Of a DNA stretch of 64,000 nucleotides, positions 1-10,842 are shown in pieces (the first letter of the stretch is position 1; each line of letters begins with the position of its first letter). The stretch covers positions 1,302,001 to 1,366,000 of the forward strand of contig NC_089574.1 in the NCBI RefSeq assembly GCF_040115645.1, written 5' to 3'. This DNA comes from Euwallacea fornicatus (taxonomy: Eukaryota; Arthropoda; Insecta; Coleoptera; Curculionidae). The notes beneath the pieces are model-generated. The model saw only the letters and a list, made by a program, of their open reading frames with translations. It made no database searches and was not told the origin of the DNA. A program made the translations under genes and the position numbers.

Positions 1-8
1 ACGATGCC

Positions 9-69
9 ATGGATTGGTGTAGATCTTCGAAGGATTTTGAAGGGGAACTTGAGTCCATATGTCTAGGAG
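9..69 (+). CDS. cen: Candidate first coding exon 1a of the CDR2/centrocortin gene
   Basis: Short open exon starting at an ATG in a strong Kozak setting (GCCATGG). It encodes 20 residues, MDWCRSSKDFEGELESICLG, and leaves one extra G before a perfect donor (gtaagt) at 70. This phase-1 end fits the exon at 60209, where G plus AT makes the Asp before LHLAAELGK. The acidic, aromatic stretch ending in ELE resembles exon 1b (DFWDYTIELE) and the short acidic, Trp-containing leader before the AAELG box in vertebrate CDR2. The frame stays open to the window edge, so the real start could be upstream and this could be an internal exon. It is 60.1 kb from its presumed partner, which is long for an insect intron. 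Seen: frame, Kozak, donor. Inferred: membership of this gene. Confidence 0.5.
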
Positions 70-2580
70 GTAAGTGATTTTGACTTTCAACTAAAGGTAT
101 TATTGGTCTTGTTTGTGTATTCAATTACCATATTTAACAGTTATCAGAATATCGTAATTGGTAAACAGGCAAGAACGGTTATGAGAAGTAAAATATTATG
201 CACGAACTGCATGGTTTTGAAAACCTTGAAGCAGCAGGTACCATGAAAGTTAATGTATATATTGAACCAATATACATACATATGTATATTGAACCAATGT
301 ATATATGTACTTTGGTTCTAATTTCCCCTTCACCCCCAGCTTTCGATAACGGAACGTTATAGGTTTAGTTAGGAAATATTCCTTTTGAACGATGCTGCGG
401 CTATCTTCTATGTGAATGATAGGCGCCACCTTCAAGGCCTGTTCCATGTGGAACCCTCGTGAATATTCGCCGCATGCCTCAGTCAATTCTTCCCAAATGC
501 GCGTTAACGGTTTAGAGCTAAAATCATATCGCTATAAAACAACCTTCCAATTGACAGTACTACCACCGTCGAAGTCCCGAAAATAACCTTCGCTATTGAG
601 GCAACAATGAAAATGTGGATGTTGCCATTTCTTCCATCATCTCGTTTGAAATTTCTCCACTTTTCTTCCTTCGCAATTCATACGCGACGATCGACTGGTA
701 AGTTCATTACATCACTCGGACGCCGTTTCTTGCATAGCTCCCAACAGAACTCCTGTTATGTTAAACCAAGAAGATTCAACGGCTGCTCAAACACAATCCA
801 GTAAATTTTATTCGGTACCGCTCGGGTCAGTGACGTCATCAGTGAAAATCGTTTTTGAAAATTCACAAAAATTCGCCCTCAGGAATCATGAATTCTGGTG
901 ATGCCGTGCTAGCTAGAGTCTTTGCAGCACAAGAGACATCACATTTTATACCGGAAACCGCTGCTGCTGAAGCCGGAGGCGATGGGCTTGGGGGTGATCG
1001 TCTACGTGAAGAAAATAGGTCAATAGCGCCAACCTGGCAACTGGGAGGGTAGGGGAGAAAGAAGCGCGGAACCCCACGCTGTATTGGCTTCGATTGCAGT
1101 AATCAGACGTATGTTCCCTATGTGGTTTGACGGTCAGCAAAGGACATGACCTTCCAAAGTTGGACAGACGCTGAGAAAGTTCAACACCATTCAGAGCAAT
1201 ACCGAACGTGGCGTTCAACTTTTCGTTAGGGCTGCCAGAGCTTCCGATCTGAATCAGGAGGGAAGGCGTGAGTTCCTGTACGAGGATGAGGGATTTAGAG
1301 ACTCTAACACTGTCTTCTAGGCCGAGGTTTCACCTTAAGATGGCCCCAAAGACTTAATCGCAGGATATCCCCTCTAGATTACTCAATCACTTCTGCGATT
1401 TCTAGTTAGCTGTGATCGCAATTGGACCCAACAAGTCGAAAGCTAATTCATATTAGTTTATTTTTCTAAAAATTACTAAAGTTGGCAGGTAATGCATCAT
1501 CCGAATCTGGTGTAAGGATACACCAGTATGTCGCATATTTTACAAGAAAGAAAGGCATCAAGCAGACGAAGATACATTATTAAATGAAATAAATAATAAC
1601 TCTAATAATATTTTCATATAAAAACCATTAGCGATCCTATTTTTTAGATAAATTCGCCATTTAAATGCCAGAGCTGTTATGTATAGACACAGCTTTAAAT
1701 GTATTTAAAACATGTTACGTACATGATAATTCTGTTTTTATATAGAAAAGAAAATTACAGAGTGGGTAAATTCACAGCTTCGTTTTTGGTTTTGCTGTTT
1801 ACCGCAGCGAACCATCAGTTACGTAAAAAAGGATGCTTATAATAGCAGGTTTTCTACATGTGACGTTTTATTAAAATTCCACACTTACATCAGCCCATAC
1901 ACAATAATTGAGATATTAAAAAGTTTGTGACTTTTTCAAAATTATTTAAATATGCCTGAAGATTCCGTATCATGCAATTGCCTTGAAGTGAAAGTTGCCT
2001 ATGAGTGTTCGATGAAATATACTTTTTTCATAATCTAATTAGTTTTCTATGACATGAAGTTATTAAATGTGGCAAATTGTAAAATTAAAGAAATAAAAAA
2101 TAAAGAAGTAAAGAAAAAAATTTTGTTTGCAGGCAAAGTTTCATGTTAGAAGGGATGTACTGTTACAAAATTGTCCGTATATAACCGTATAACCGTAAAA
2201 TTTAGTAGATCTGTTATAAATAGATGTTTCTAGATTTTCTTTGCTTTAATGAATATACCGTGTCTCCTCGGATACATGAACCGCCTCTTATAAAAGGCAA
2301 AAAATGTTTTATTTAAATTTTCAAATTTTCTTTTTTTTTTTGTAGAGTAAAGTGTCTTTTCTGTGTCACATACGACATGATGTTATTAAGAAAAGTTGTT
2401 TAGAATCGGGACCTAAACCCATTCACCAAATTTAGAAGTCCTCGGCCAACTTTCTCGCATTTTGTTGCATTTTCCAAGTAAAAAAAATATCTTTACCAAC
2501 TTTTGTTTTATTAAAACAATAAACTTATCATTAGATAAATAAAAAAAATTATAATCTCAGATTAAACTTAAAACTCTACT
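70..2580. other. Intronic AT-rich DNA, no gene
   Basis: Begins with the exon 1a donor. About 820-1320 is less AT-rich and holds a short open frame (889-1052) with no recognisable domain. The rest is AT-rich with no coding signal or clear repeat. Confidence 0.5.
831..838. promoter_or_regulatory. CRE-like palindrome TGACGTCA
   Basis: A perfect CREB/ATF consensus octamer about 760 bp downstream of the exon 1a donor, inside a short, less AT-rich patch. One 8-mer can arise by chance, so only the sequence match is claimed. Confidence 0.2.
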
Positions 2581-2774
2581 AAATCTCCTCTTTTTTTTTT
2601 TTTTTTGTCGAGGGGGAAAACCTTCTAAAGGTACCCGGTCTGATGGACTAGCGACCGGGTTATGTGGGATTTACTCCCTGAAGGGAGGCGCCTACCCACT
2701 AAAAACCCACCTGTTCACCGTCGTTCCCCCCCGGAACTGCCTAAAGGCATTACTTCAGGGGAAAATCTCCTCTT
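2581..2774 (-). mobile_element. 5'-truncated non-LTR retrotransposon 3' end with target-site duplication
   Basis: A GC-richer insert of about 170 bp read on the minus strand: it contains TTTTTAGTGGGTAGG, a short hairpin (ccctgaaggg), the CCGGGTACC region and CCCCCTCGAC, then a poly-A tail seen here as poly-T at about 2591-2606. It is flanked by an exact 12-bp direct repeat, AAATCTCCTCTT, at 2581-2592 and 2763-2774. Tail plus duplication are the marks of target-primed reverse transcription. No coding part remains. The TTTAGTGGGTA box recurs in the region at 52565. I place it in the LINE class without naming a clade. Confidence 0.85.
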
Positions 2775-3594
2775 ACACATTTTTCAATACGATGTCGGAA
2801 TTCTTTAAAAGCTGGCTGCACTTTCTCTCCAGGAATTTATCAAACTGTTTGTGTTATGAGTTTTTTTTGAATTTTCGTATCATTTGCTCTTCATAAACTA
2901 TTTGTTTCATTCTTGCCGAAACAATAAAATCCATTATCGCATGGTCTGGAAATCTGGACAACCAAAATGTCCGGCTTGTTTTCCCAAATTGTCTTTACCA
3001 AACTGATCATTAAGCAAAAGAAGTTAAATATGAGAAAGTACATTTTTTAATTTATCTAACTATAATGTTTCATCATTTTAATAAAACAAAAATTATCCAA
3101 AATTTTTTTTTTTATTTGAAGAATATAGCAAAATTTTGGAAAAAAAAAGTTATCTGGGGACAAATTCAAATTTGGTGTATACACTTAGAAGCCGATTTCA
3201 AACAGCTTTTCTTAATACCATCATGTCGTATTTCACACAGAAAGGACTATTTACTCTGCAGAAAAATATATTTTTTGAAAATTTTCAAAACCTACTCAAT
3301 TTTATAAAATTGAAATTATGTTAGACGTTAGTCTTTAACCAAGCAAGGCTGAATTTCAAAAAAAAAAAAAATTAAAATCAATTATTTTTTTACGTTTTCC
3401 AAGAGTCGATTCACCTATGTCGGGACGCATAGTATATCTATTGCAAATAAATATAGAATAGAAAATCACGAAATAGTTTCTGTTTAAAAATAATAATTAA
3501 CAAGCAACAATCAACTGTAAATGCAGATACAAAATTAACAGTAAAAATACCAATTTATACACAGTATTAATTCACTTTAACAAATTTGAAAAAC
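2775..3594. other. AT-rich intronic DNA, no gene
   Basis: Homopolymer-rich AT sequence. Two short overlapping open frames at 3065-3324 have low-complexity Lys/Phe/Ile composition and no domain; I regard them as chance. Confidence 0.5.
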
Positions 3595-3900
3595 TCAGTA
3601 CTTCGTAGCACCTCCTTCAGCTTCAATCGCAGCCTTCAGGCGACATGGCATAAATTGTACCATTTTTTCTGTAGTATCTGGGGAAATATTTTCTCATCCA
3701 GTAAGTGCGACGTTCCTGAATTCTTCTAAATTACGGCAGTACCAACTTCAGACCTCGTTTTTGAAAAATTTCCCACACAGTCTCTATCGGGTGAAGATCT
3801 GGTGATTGAGCCTCCAGCTGTATAAATTTTGGCACGTTACATGTCGATCACTGCCTTACAACCCCAGTAGCTTGCTTGGTATCGCGGTCTTGATGAAAAT
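3595..3900 (-). pseudogene. Decayed Tc1-like transposase, C-terminal part
   Basis: Reading the minus strand gives a broken but recognisable Tc1-family C-terminus: FHQDRDTK (from the HxDNxxxH/second-Asp region), then EAQSPDLHPIETVWEI (the SPDLNPIE block with the catalytic acidic residue), and finally a degenerate MPRRLKAAIEAEGGATKY-type tail, readable as AAIEAEGGATKY after a frame change, ending at TGA 3595-3597. At least two in-frame stops and one frameshift interrupt it. The N-terminal DNA-binding domain is absent upstream (above 3900), and no terminal inverted repeat was found. Inactive relic. Confidence 0.75.
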
Positions 3901-5404
3901 GGAAAACTCTAACCACATTCAACCCTTTAAATATAGCATAAATTATTATCGTTTATTGCCAAACCGTATTGACAAAGGCCAATTATCATATCTAAGCAAA
4001 CGTTTTTTTTATTATTGATATTATTATCCCTACTACTGTTTGCTGAAAGCTCTAACCTATTCGGTATTCTGTTAGTGGGCGATTGTCAAGAAAAAAAAAT
4101 CAAGGCGTAAAACGAGCTTAAACCTGTTCTATAGGCATGCAGTTCCGACCTTGCATCAACCATATTACTAGCAAATAACATAGTTATAGGTTCAGACTCC
4201 AACTATCAGATAAAAACTTTATATTCCAATACAACTATATACATGAATAATTAGAAACGAAGCAAGCGCGCCCTAATACGCCGAGGAAAGATTTAAAACG
4301 AGTCATAACACTGCCATGTTTCATGTTGGAAACGTAAAAATATACAGGGTGATCTACTAAAATCTGCTGTCGCGTGGCTAAAAAGCGAGTATCTGAGTTC
4401 ACAAATTCGTTGAAGTTCTGAGTAAATGTTAATTTTAGCGGGTCATTATCTTAAAAACGGGCAGAGGTGTACAATAAAGATGCGATGATTGAGTTTAACG
4501 AGTGCCAGTGTTCTTATTTCTTCACCTCGTACATGTTTTATTGATTATAGTTAGAAAAAAAGAAATTTCGTACGTTCAAAATGCAAATTCGTACTTTCCC
4601 TTCAAAATTCTAATAATGTACAGGGTGAACTGTTTAAAAAACTTGGTTGGCGGCTCGTCATCTCAAAAGTGCTCAAAATATGAGGAAGAAACATTGAAGG
4701 TGTTCTATTGAAAAAATTGGGCTTCTGGCGGTTGGGGGAGGTGATCGAAATTGAAATTTATACAGTGCGTTCATCCTCATCTACAAAACCGAATGAGATG
4801 GATTTGCGATTCACATAACCGAAATGACACGACGAACGATGGGCTGGCATTAGCGCCGCCGGCAGGATTTTGTGTTTTTCATTCTAAGGATCATTACTCC
4901 ATCAAAAAAATTCCTGGCCAAGGATGCATGCATGTCTTAGCTGCGAGTTTGACCTTAAGTTCGACTTTGATCCATTTTGGCTGTAAACAATAATGAATTA
5001 AGTAACGACATACAAGGCATGAGTGCAAATATCTCGGAACGCTCTTAGCCATCGCAAATTTTCTGATATTTCCCTTACTTGCAGCAATATCGAAAAATCG
5101 TTTTCTGCCGTGAGATCGATATTTTGCTCTTCTAGCTGATACGAAAAAAAGTGAAAGTATACATCTACCTGTTGCAGACTAAAGGCGAATATCACGAGGC
5201 AGACTGGTTCCTTTCGACATGTATCATGAGATTTAGGGGATTTAATCTTAAAAAATCTCTTACAATTGCAAGGAAATTGGTCGGTTGCAAAATGCCACTT
5301 AAACGCTTTATGTGGGTGTGTAAGAGACTTCCCAAGCACTGCGATTGAAAAAATTTATTCTCAGCAAATTAACAAGCATGCTTCTGGTTAAAATACTTCT
5401 TTAC
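3901..5404. other. Intronic DNA with solo transposon-tip-like motifs
   Basis: No gene. Holds TACAGGGTGATCTAC at about 4344 and TACAGGGTGAACTG at about 4618, and TACAGTGCG at about 4761. These look like tips of TA-flanked inverted-repeat elements, but I could not find matching right ends. Confidence 0.4.
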
Positions 5405-5572
5405 TGCTTTTTCATAGTGCATACTATTTTTCCATAGTACATACTACTTTTCCATAGTGCATACTACTTTTCCATAGTGCATACTACTTTTCCATAGTGC
5501 ATACTAATTTTCCATAGCACACGCCACTTTTTCATAATACATACCACTTTTTCATGGTAAATACTTGACTGT
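5405..5572. repeat. 20-bp tandem repeat, about eight copies
   Basis: The unit is close to TTTTCCATAGTGCATACTAC, repeated in register every 20 bp. Copies in the middle (about 5421-5520) are nearly identical and those to the right drift (for example catagcacacgc, cataatacatac, catggtaaatac). It is a minisatellite; an open frame across it on the minus strand is caused by the repeat. Confidence 0.9.
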
Positions 5573-8500
5573 GGAAAATTTGTTGGCCAGAGATGTGCCT
5601 CAACCTTTGCGTAATGGCATTCATTTGACATTGAACAGAAAAATCTTTTCATTGTCTAAATGAAGAAATAAACAGTGGTAAAGGGTGTGGTTTATTGTGT
5701 TTACTGTTTATTGACTTGTGAAATCTTCCACTTAATTGAATTCCTCGTTAAGATTGTACAAATTCAATATTTGCAGTTCTGATTGGAAGATTGTGCAATG
5801 CACAGAAATACTAGGCTATTAGAGCCTATTAAGCAATCTAAATAGCAAGTAACATTCTTCACCTTGACTCCAGCTTTAACATAATAGTTTAAAGTGCCTT
5901 GTACAATGTTTAAAGCATAAAACTGTTTAAAATGCACGCAGGGCATGCACCAGGAGTATTTTTACATCCTTATGTAATGCTCAGCGGCATGACTGCATCG
6001 AGACGAAATTAGAGTGTCATCAATAATCGATCACTGTCATTTATTTATCCAGAGGAATTGATTGCGGTTTATGCAACGACCAAAATAGTTACTTTCCTAA
6101 CAAGTGCGGTAAAAGAATATTTTACTACACGCCAATTGCGGTTGATCGAACGACGCCAAGCGGAGTTTGGGCGAAACATTAGTGTCGCACGGATTTTTTC
6201 CTACGATGGCCTGTGTGATAACTTCGTTTGTGTTTTGTAAGTTTTACGGAGTTTTGTGTGCGATACGTTGCTGACGCGCAATGAAAAGTTTTGCAGTACT
6301 CACGTCAGTGTCAACAATATTTTATGACACGTGCCACTTTGATTTGCGTGCGGCAAAACACTGCTGTCATCTGATCGATGTGCGCACTGAACTCCTTTTA
6401 CCGCACGCTTGTGGGAAAACTTTTTTCTCACCGTAGTCTGATTTGGAAAGTGTTGGTAACTTATGATTTTAATGCTAAAATTACTAACCAAGACTTTAAC
6501 CAATAAATCTCGATATTTAAAAAATTCCCAGTAGACGTTACAAAACAGCAAAATCACTGCTTGAGCATGCTCTTTAAGCCTTCAAAACAAGTATTCTTTA
6601 ACCAGGCATTTTAGGTATTCACCCAACGATCTGTGTCTCTTTCTCACACTTGAATCTCTGAGTTTCAGTTATACCCGTTTTAATATGCAAAACACCTGGC
6701 CAATAAACCGCATGTTTTATCATATCGAATACATGTTGCCGCCATACATGAGGAATTTGATGTCGTTGACCACAGGTATTTCGTTAAAAATAAGTACCCA
6801 TATGGGGTGATAAAAATGAAATAGAATGCTTTTACTAAGGGACTTCTCTCATCAAATTAACACAAAAAAATCCTATAAATTAGGGGCGTAAACACTTTAT
6901 TTAGTTCTGCGGATGCGCGGCTTACTTTTACTCATGTTAATGAGCCAACGGGCTCTTTAAGGTAGTCTGCAAATATGCAAATTGACCATGGCACCTTGGG
7001 AACAAAAAACATTGTTACTCGTTTATCGCGTAGACGTTATTGTGAATATTTGTTACTTTAGTTCAACCGGAAAACGTGGATTTGGGGACTTCCAGCAGAA
7101 TTTTCGGGCCAACAGGGCAGAAGACAAAGAGTAAAATGTCGATGTAACAACCGTCGTTACAACGAAGGAAACGCGTGATACCTGTTAACAAAGACTCGGA
7201 AAATGGAAATTGAGGAGGAGAGGGAGCAGCTGTGAAGGAGACGAAGCTGGCGAAACTGAAGATGTATGTGAAGACGGAACTGAACAGGGTTAAAAAATAC
7301 TACTGGGCGGGGCAGGGCAACTTGCTTATTTAGATTTTTTTTAAGTAATGCAGACACGCGTACATGGAGGACCAGAAGCATAAATTCGTTGAAGATTGAA
7401 GGAAACATTTTTAATGAAAATGCCAGAACATGTCAAATATTGTCGTTAATTGCGCTTTTTTTGACCTACATTTTCATTTCTTTCTTATGGAACCACATGT
7501 ACATGTAAGATTCACGGTTCAAGGGTGGAGAGAAAAGACACGATTCTCAGAACACTTCTTTATTCTCCGTGAACCAAAAATGGAGTCCCGATACAACCCG
7601 GTATCCGTGCACAGAACACATCCCCTCTTCGTGAGAGAACCGATAAGATGGAAGGGCTGTCCTCTCTTTTCCCCACGGGTACCCAACCCCTAAACGTCAT
7701 TCTCACCTATGCTGAAGGAATTTATAAACAACCCTCTCTTCCCACGCTAATCTGGGGAAGAGCTTGATACCAAAAGCCTGTACCACTTTCAGGTAGTGCC
7801 AGTTAATGGTCTTAACATAAACAAGAAATGCGAGGAGATTCATGACAGCCCTTTTACCATTTTCTCGCACTCATCTCGGGAGGAGTTCAGAGCCAGAACC
7901 CCAAGATATTTTCAGATAATTGATTAACTGCTTCGACATGGACAGAGAATGCTCACATACATGAACATATTTCATGTGACGTGCCCATTTCCAAACTCAA
8001 CGAAGATTCTTTAATATTGTAATGGGTCGAAAACAATCAATTGCAAATCAAAAATTAACGTCGGCTTAGGACCTATTTTCAAAAAAAAATTTTTTTGAAA
8101 AACCGCTTGTGGAGGGAGAATTCTGGACCAGGCATGAAAAGAGGTTTAAATTGGATTTAGAAAAAGTGCAAATTGCGAAAAATTCACGAGCGTTACTGAA
8201 CTTTGACAAAACAGGAACTTCAGAGGAAGATCTCCGGGAGAGAAAGGCCGATAAGGGATCTTTGGGAAAGTCAGAGATGGGGCTCATCGCGCGAATGCCA
8301 TGTGGCTGAATTAGAGCCTGGTGGCGATGCAAGGAGGAAAATCGCAAAGGAGGCGACCTGGAGAAACTTCTCATATTACTCTGCAATTTTCTCCATAGAC
8401 ACTTAATATTGTCTCCACGTTTTACCCAAAAATTAATACGATTTCCGACGAACAAACCCACAGTAATTAACAATACCTATATTAAGTTTGCTAAAAATGA

Positions 8501-10516
8501 CCAATTAGGCAAATAAAGAGCAAGTAGGTATAGAAATTACTAGAACGGGAACCTTTTTACCAGTGTTTATGTATGATTCTTCCGAATGTAGGTTATAACT
8601 AATGACCACTATTCTCTGGTTTTTGTCTGGTATTTATTGATCAGCGTTCACACCATAATTAATGTAATTAATATAATTACTTGTTCTTATAGATAGCTAA
8701 CGCTAACTAGTGAAATGTGAAATAGTTAAGCATATTCTCCTAAGTGTGTTAAATGATAGTGAAAAGGGAAGATCTTGACGATTTTGCAACGCTACGTGTG
8801 TTCGAGTATGTGATAAATTTTCACCCGTTAAATTATCTCGTGTGTTTATATTAGATTATAAAACAGAAACTTTAATATAGCGATTAACAAATTTCATTAT
8901 AAATATTTATAATTTATTTTTAGGGTAAATTTAAACATTAAAACAAGCCTTAATAATGCTATTTACGATGCGATATTAATTTTCCAGAACAAATTTACTT
9001 TCTATGAGTATAAGATTAATGTACTTATAATGATCATGAATGAATTATCCTTATCAGGTTTTAATAAATGGTGCTCGGTTATTTCATCGTCGATTGTATC
9101 TTCGAGCAGTTTTATTCGAGAGCATGTAATGCTTTGAAGATTAAGTAAAATTTTATTTTCACCTCAAATTGACTATTAAGCAACCCCTTTAGCACTTATA
9201 TTTAGCAATCTTTAAATTTTCCTTCATGTCGGAGGTAATGGAGAAAAATTTTTACTTTTGTTCAAAATCTTTTGCCACTCTAATTGAATTCTAATAAGCA
9301 TGATTTGCGCAGATGTGCATTAGCTTTCTTTAGGCGCCTTCCTTTCATTCGAAAGTGAATCCTTTTTAAGTTGATGTCTTCTTCTGTGTCCTTATTTCCA
9401 GGAATACGATTCAGTTGTGTTCTCCTTACTGACAGTTTTTTTCTTTTTTTTTTTTAGGTGACGTGAGAGGTAAGCAGCAAAGCATTCGTAAGTCGACTGA
9501 ACATTTTAATGCTGAGATTACGCCTTTTTTTCTCAAGCATACGTAGATCAAGGAAATAGGAACAATGTTATGTTACAGAAAATTATTCTCGGTCAGTCAA
9601 GTACCTTCGAATCTTATCATTTTTCAATCACTGGTTCACAGTTTCTCTTGAAATATAAGCTTGTATTATGCAGATGATGTAAATTGTTGATGTTCCATTC
9701 TAGTAACTCGAAATTGCAGTGGTTCGGCGTAGGTACCTATTAAATGAACCACTAAGCAGTATTTTCCTTATTGTATTTAAATTACAAATGAGATGTGGCG
9801 ATATCGTTCATTTCCTATCAACCGCTTTTTTTGGAAAAAGCCTTTTTATAGGCACTGAATGGGAGGAGTCTGGCTAAGCTTCGTATACATATGGTGACAC
9901 CAGCAGGTATTTTATACGTGATCGACACCGCGACGATGATTTGTCAGGATTAAGACGACTCGTTAACTCACCAACAACTCTTTATTTTATTACCAAGGTT
10001 CTATACTTTTACTCTGGACTATTTTGAAGGAATTTAAGAGCTTCTAACACTGTGCCATCTGTCTGAGGAAAAAATCATAATCTCCCATTTTGGGGCTGAA
10101 ACTTACTTATATTTGTGTAGAACAACTTGTCTAAGTTACACTACTAAGGGCAAACACCTGGGGACTTGGGACTTTGGTCGCAGTTAATTGTTCCTGGATA
10201 GGTGAGAGGGCAGTCTGGTGATAGTCCAACTGCTTTAAATTATTCCTATGATCACCCCATATTATTGAGAGAGGTTCATGTCGTCTGGGATAATAAGTTA
10301 TATGGCAGATACTGGATTTGAAGATAAGAAGGTATATAACAATATTATTCCCCTATAAATGGTATTTCAAATTCGACACTCTCATGCTTGGGGACCAAAA
10401 AACTAGAGGACATACGAAGAAGCTTAAATGGGGGCAAAATTGCGCAATTTAATGCTAGACCAAATACTGCGTAAAGATTAAAATTTTTCGAGTGCCAAAG
10501 ATACCTGAATAAAACC
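5573..10516. other. Intronic AT-rich DNA, no gene
   Basis: Several chance open frames of 60-135 codons on both strands (for example 8066-8473 minus) have no domain, no splice context and biased composition. A short inverted match (ACAAGTGCGGTAAAAG at about 6099 against its complement near 6395-6415) hints at an old foldback but does not extend. Confidence 0.5.
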
Positions 10517-10842
10517 AAAAATTAGAGATTTCTTTTTTTTTTTAATCGTTTTTGACACGGACGCCCAAAATCACAAACACATTTTCATTGCCGCTTTTTC
10601 TTAGCTGCGCGATGACGTTCTCAGACTTGCCATCCGACTATTTTTCCGTTGAGAAATCCAATGTGACTCCCATAAGAAAAAATTAACTTAATGATGATAG
10701 TCGAAAGACGAAACGTCGGATGACGAATCTGAAACCGTCATCGCGTAACTAAGAAAAAGTGGCGATGAAAACGTGCTCGTGATTTGGGTGTCATATCACA
10801 CTAAAAAAAAAAAAAAAAAAAAAAACGAATTCTCTAATTTTT
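10517..10842. mobile_element. Foldback (hairpin) element, about 326 bp
   Basis: Two arms of about 120-128 bp (10517-10638 and 10715-10842) are imperfect reverse complements around an 80-bp centre. Matching blocks, in order: AAAAATTAGAGA at the tip, a poly-T/poly-A tract, CCCAAATCAC-like, TTTTCAT-GCC, CTTTTTCTTAG, GCGATGACG and CATCCGAC. The right arm carries a poly-A run of more than 20 bases opposite the poly-T in the left arm. There is no coding capacity. It resembles a MITE, with no family identified and no clear target duplication. Confidence 0.75.

Noticed and set aside
5405..5572. CRISPR-like array
   Set aside because: The units are contiguous 20-bp tandem repeats with no spacers, in a eukaryotic intron.
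6098..6415. Inverted repeat around GTGCGGTAAAAG
   Set aside because: The match covers only about 20 bp and does not extend into arms.
8066..8473. 135-codon minus-strand frame
   Set aside because: Ser/Phe/Arg-biased composition, no domain, no splice or promoter context.
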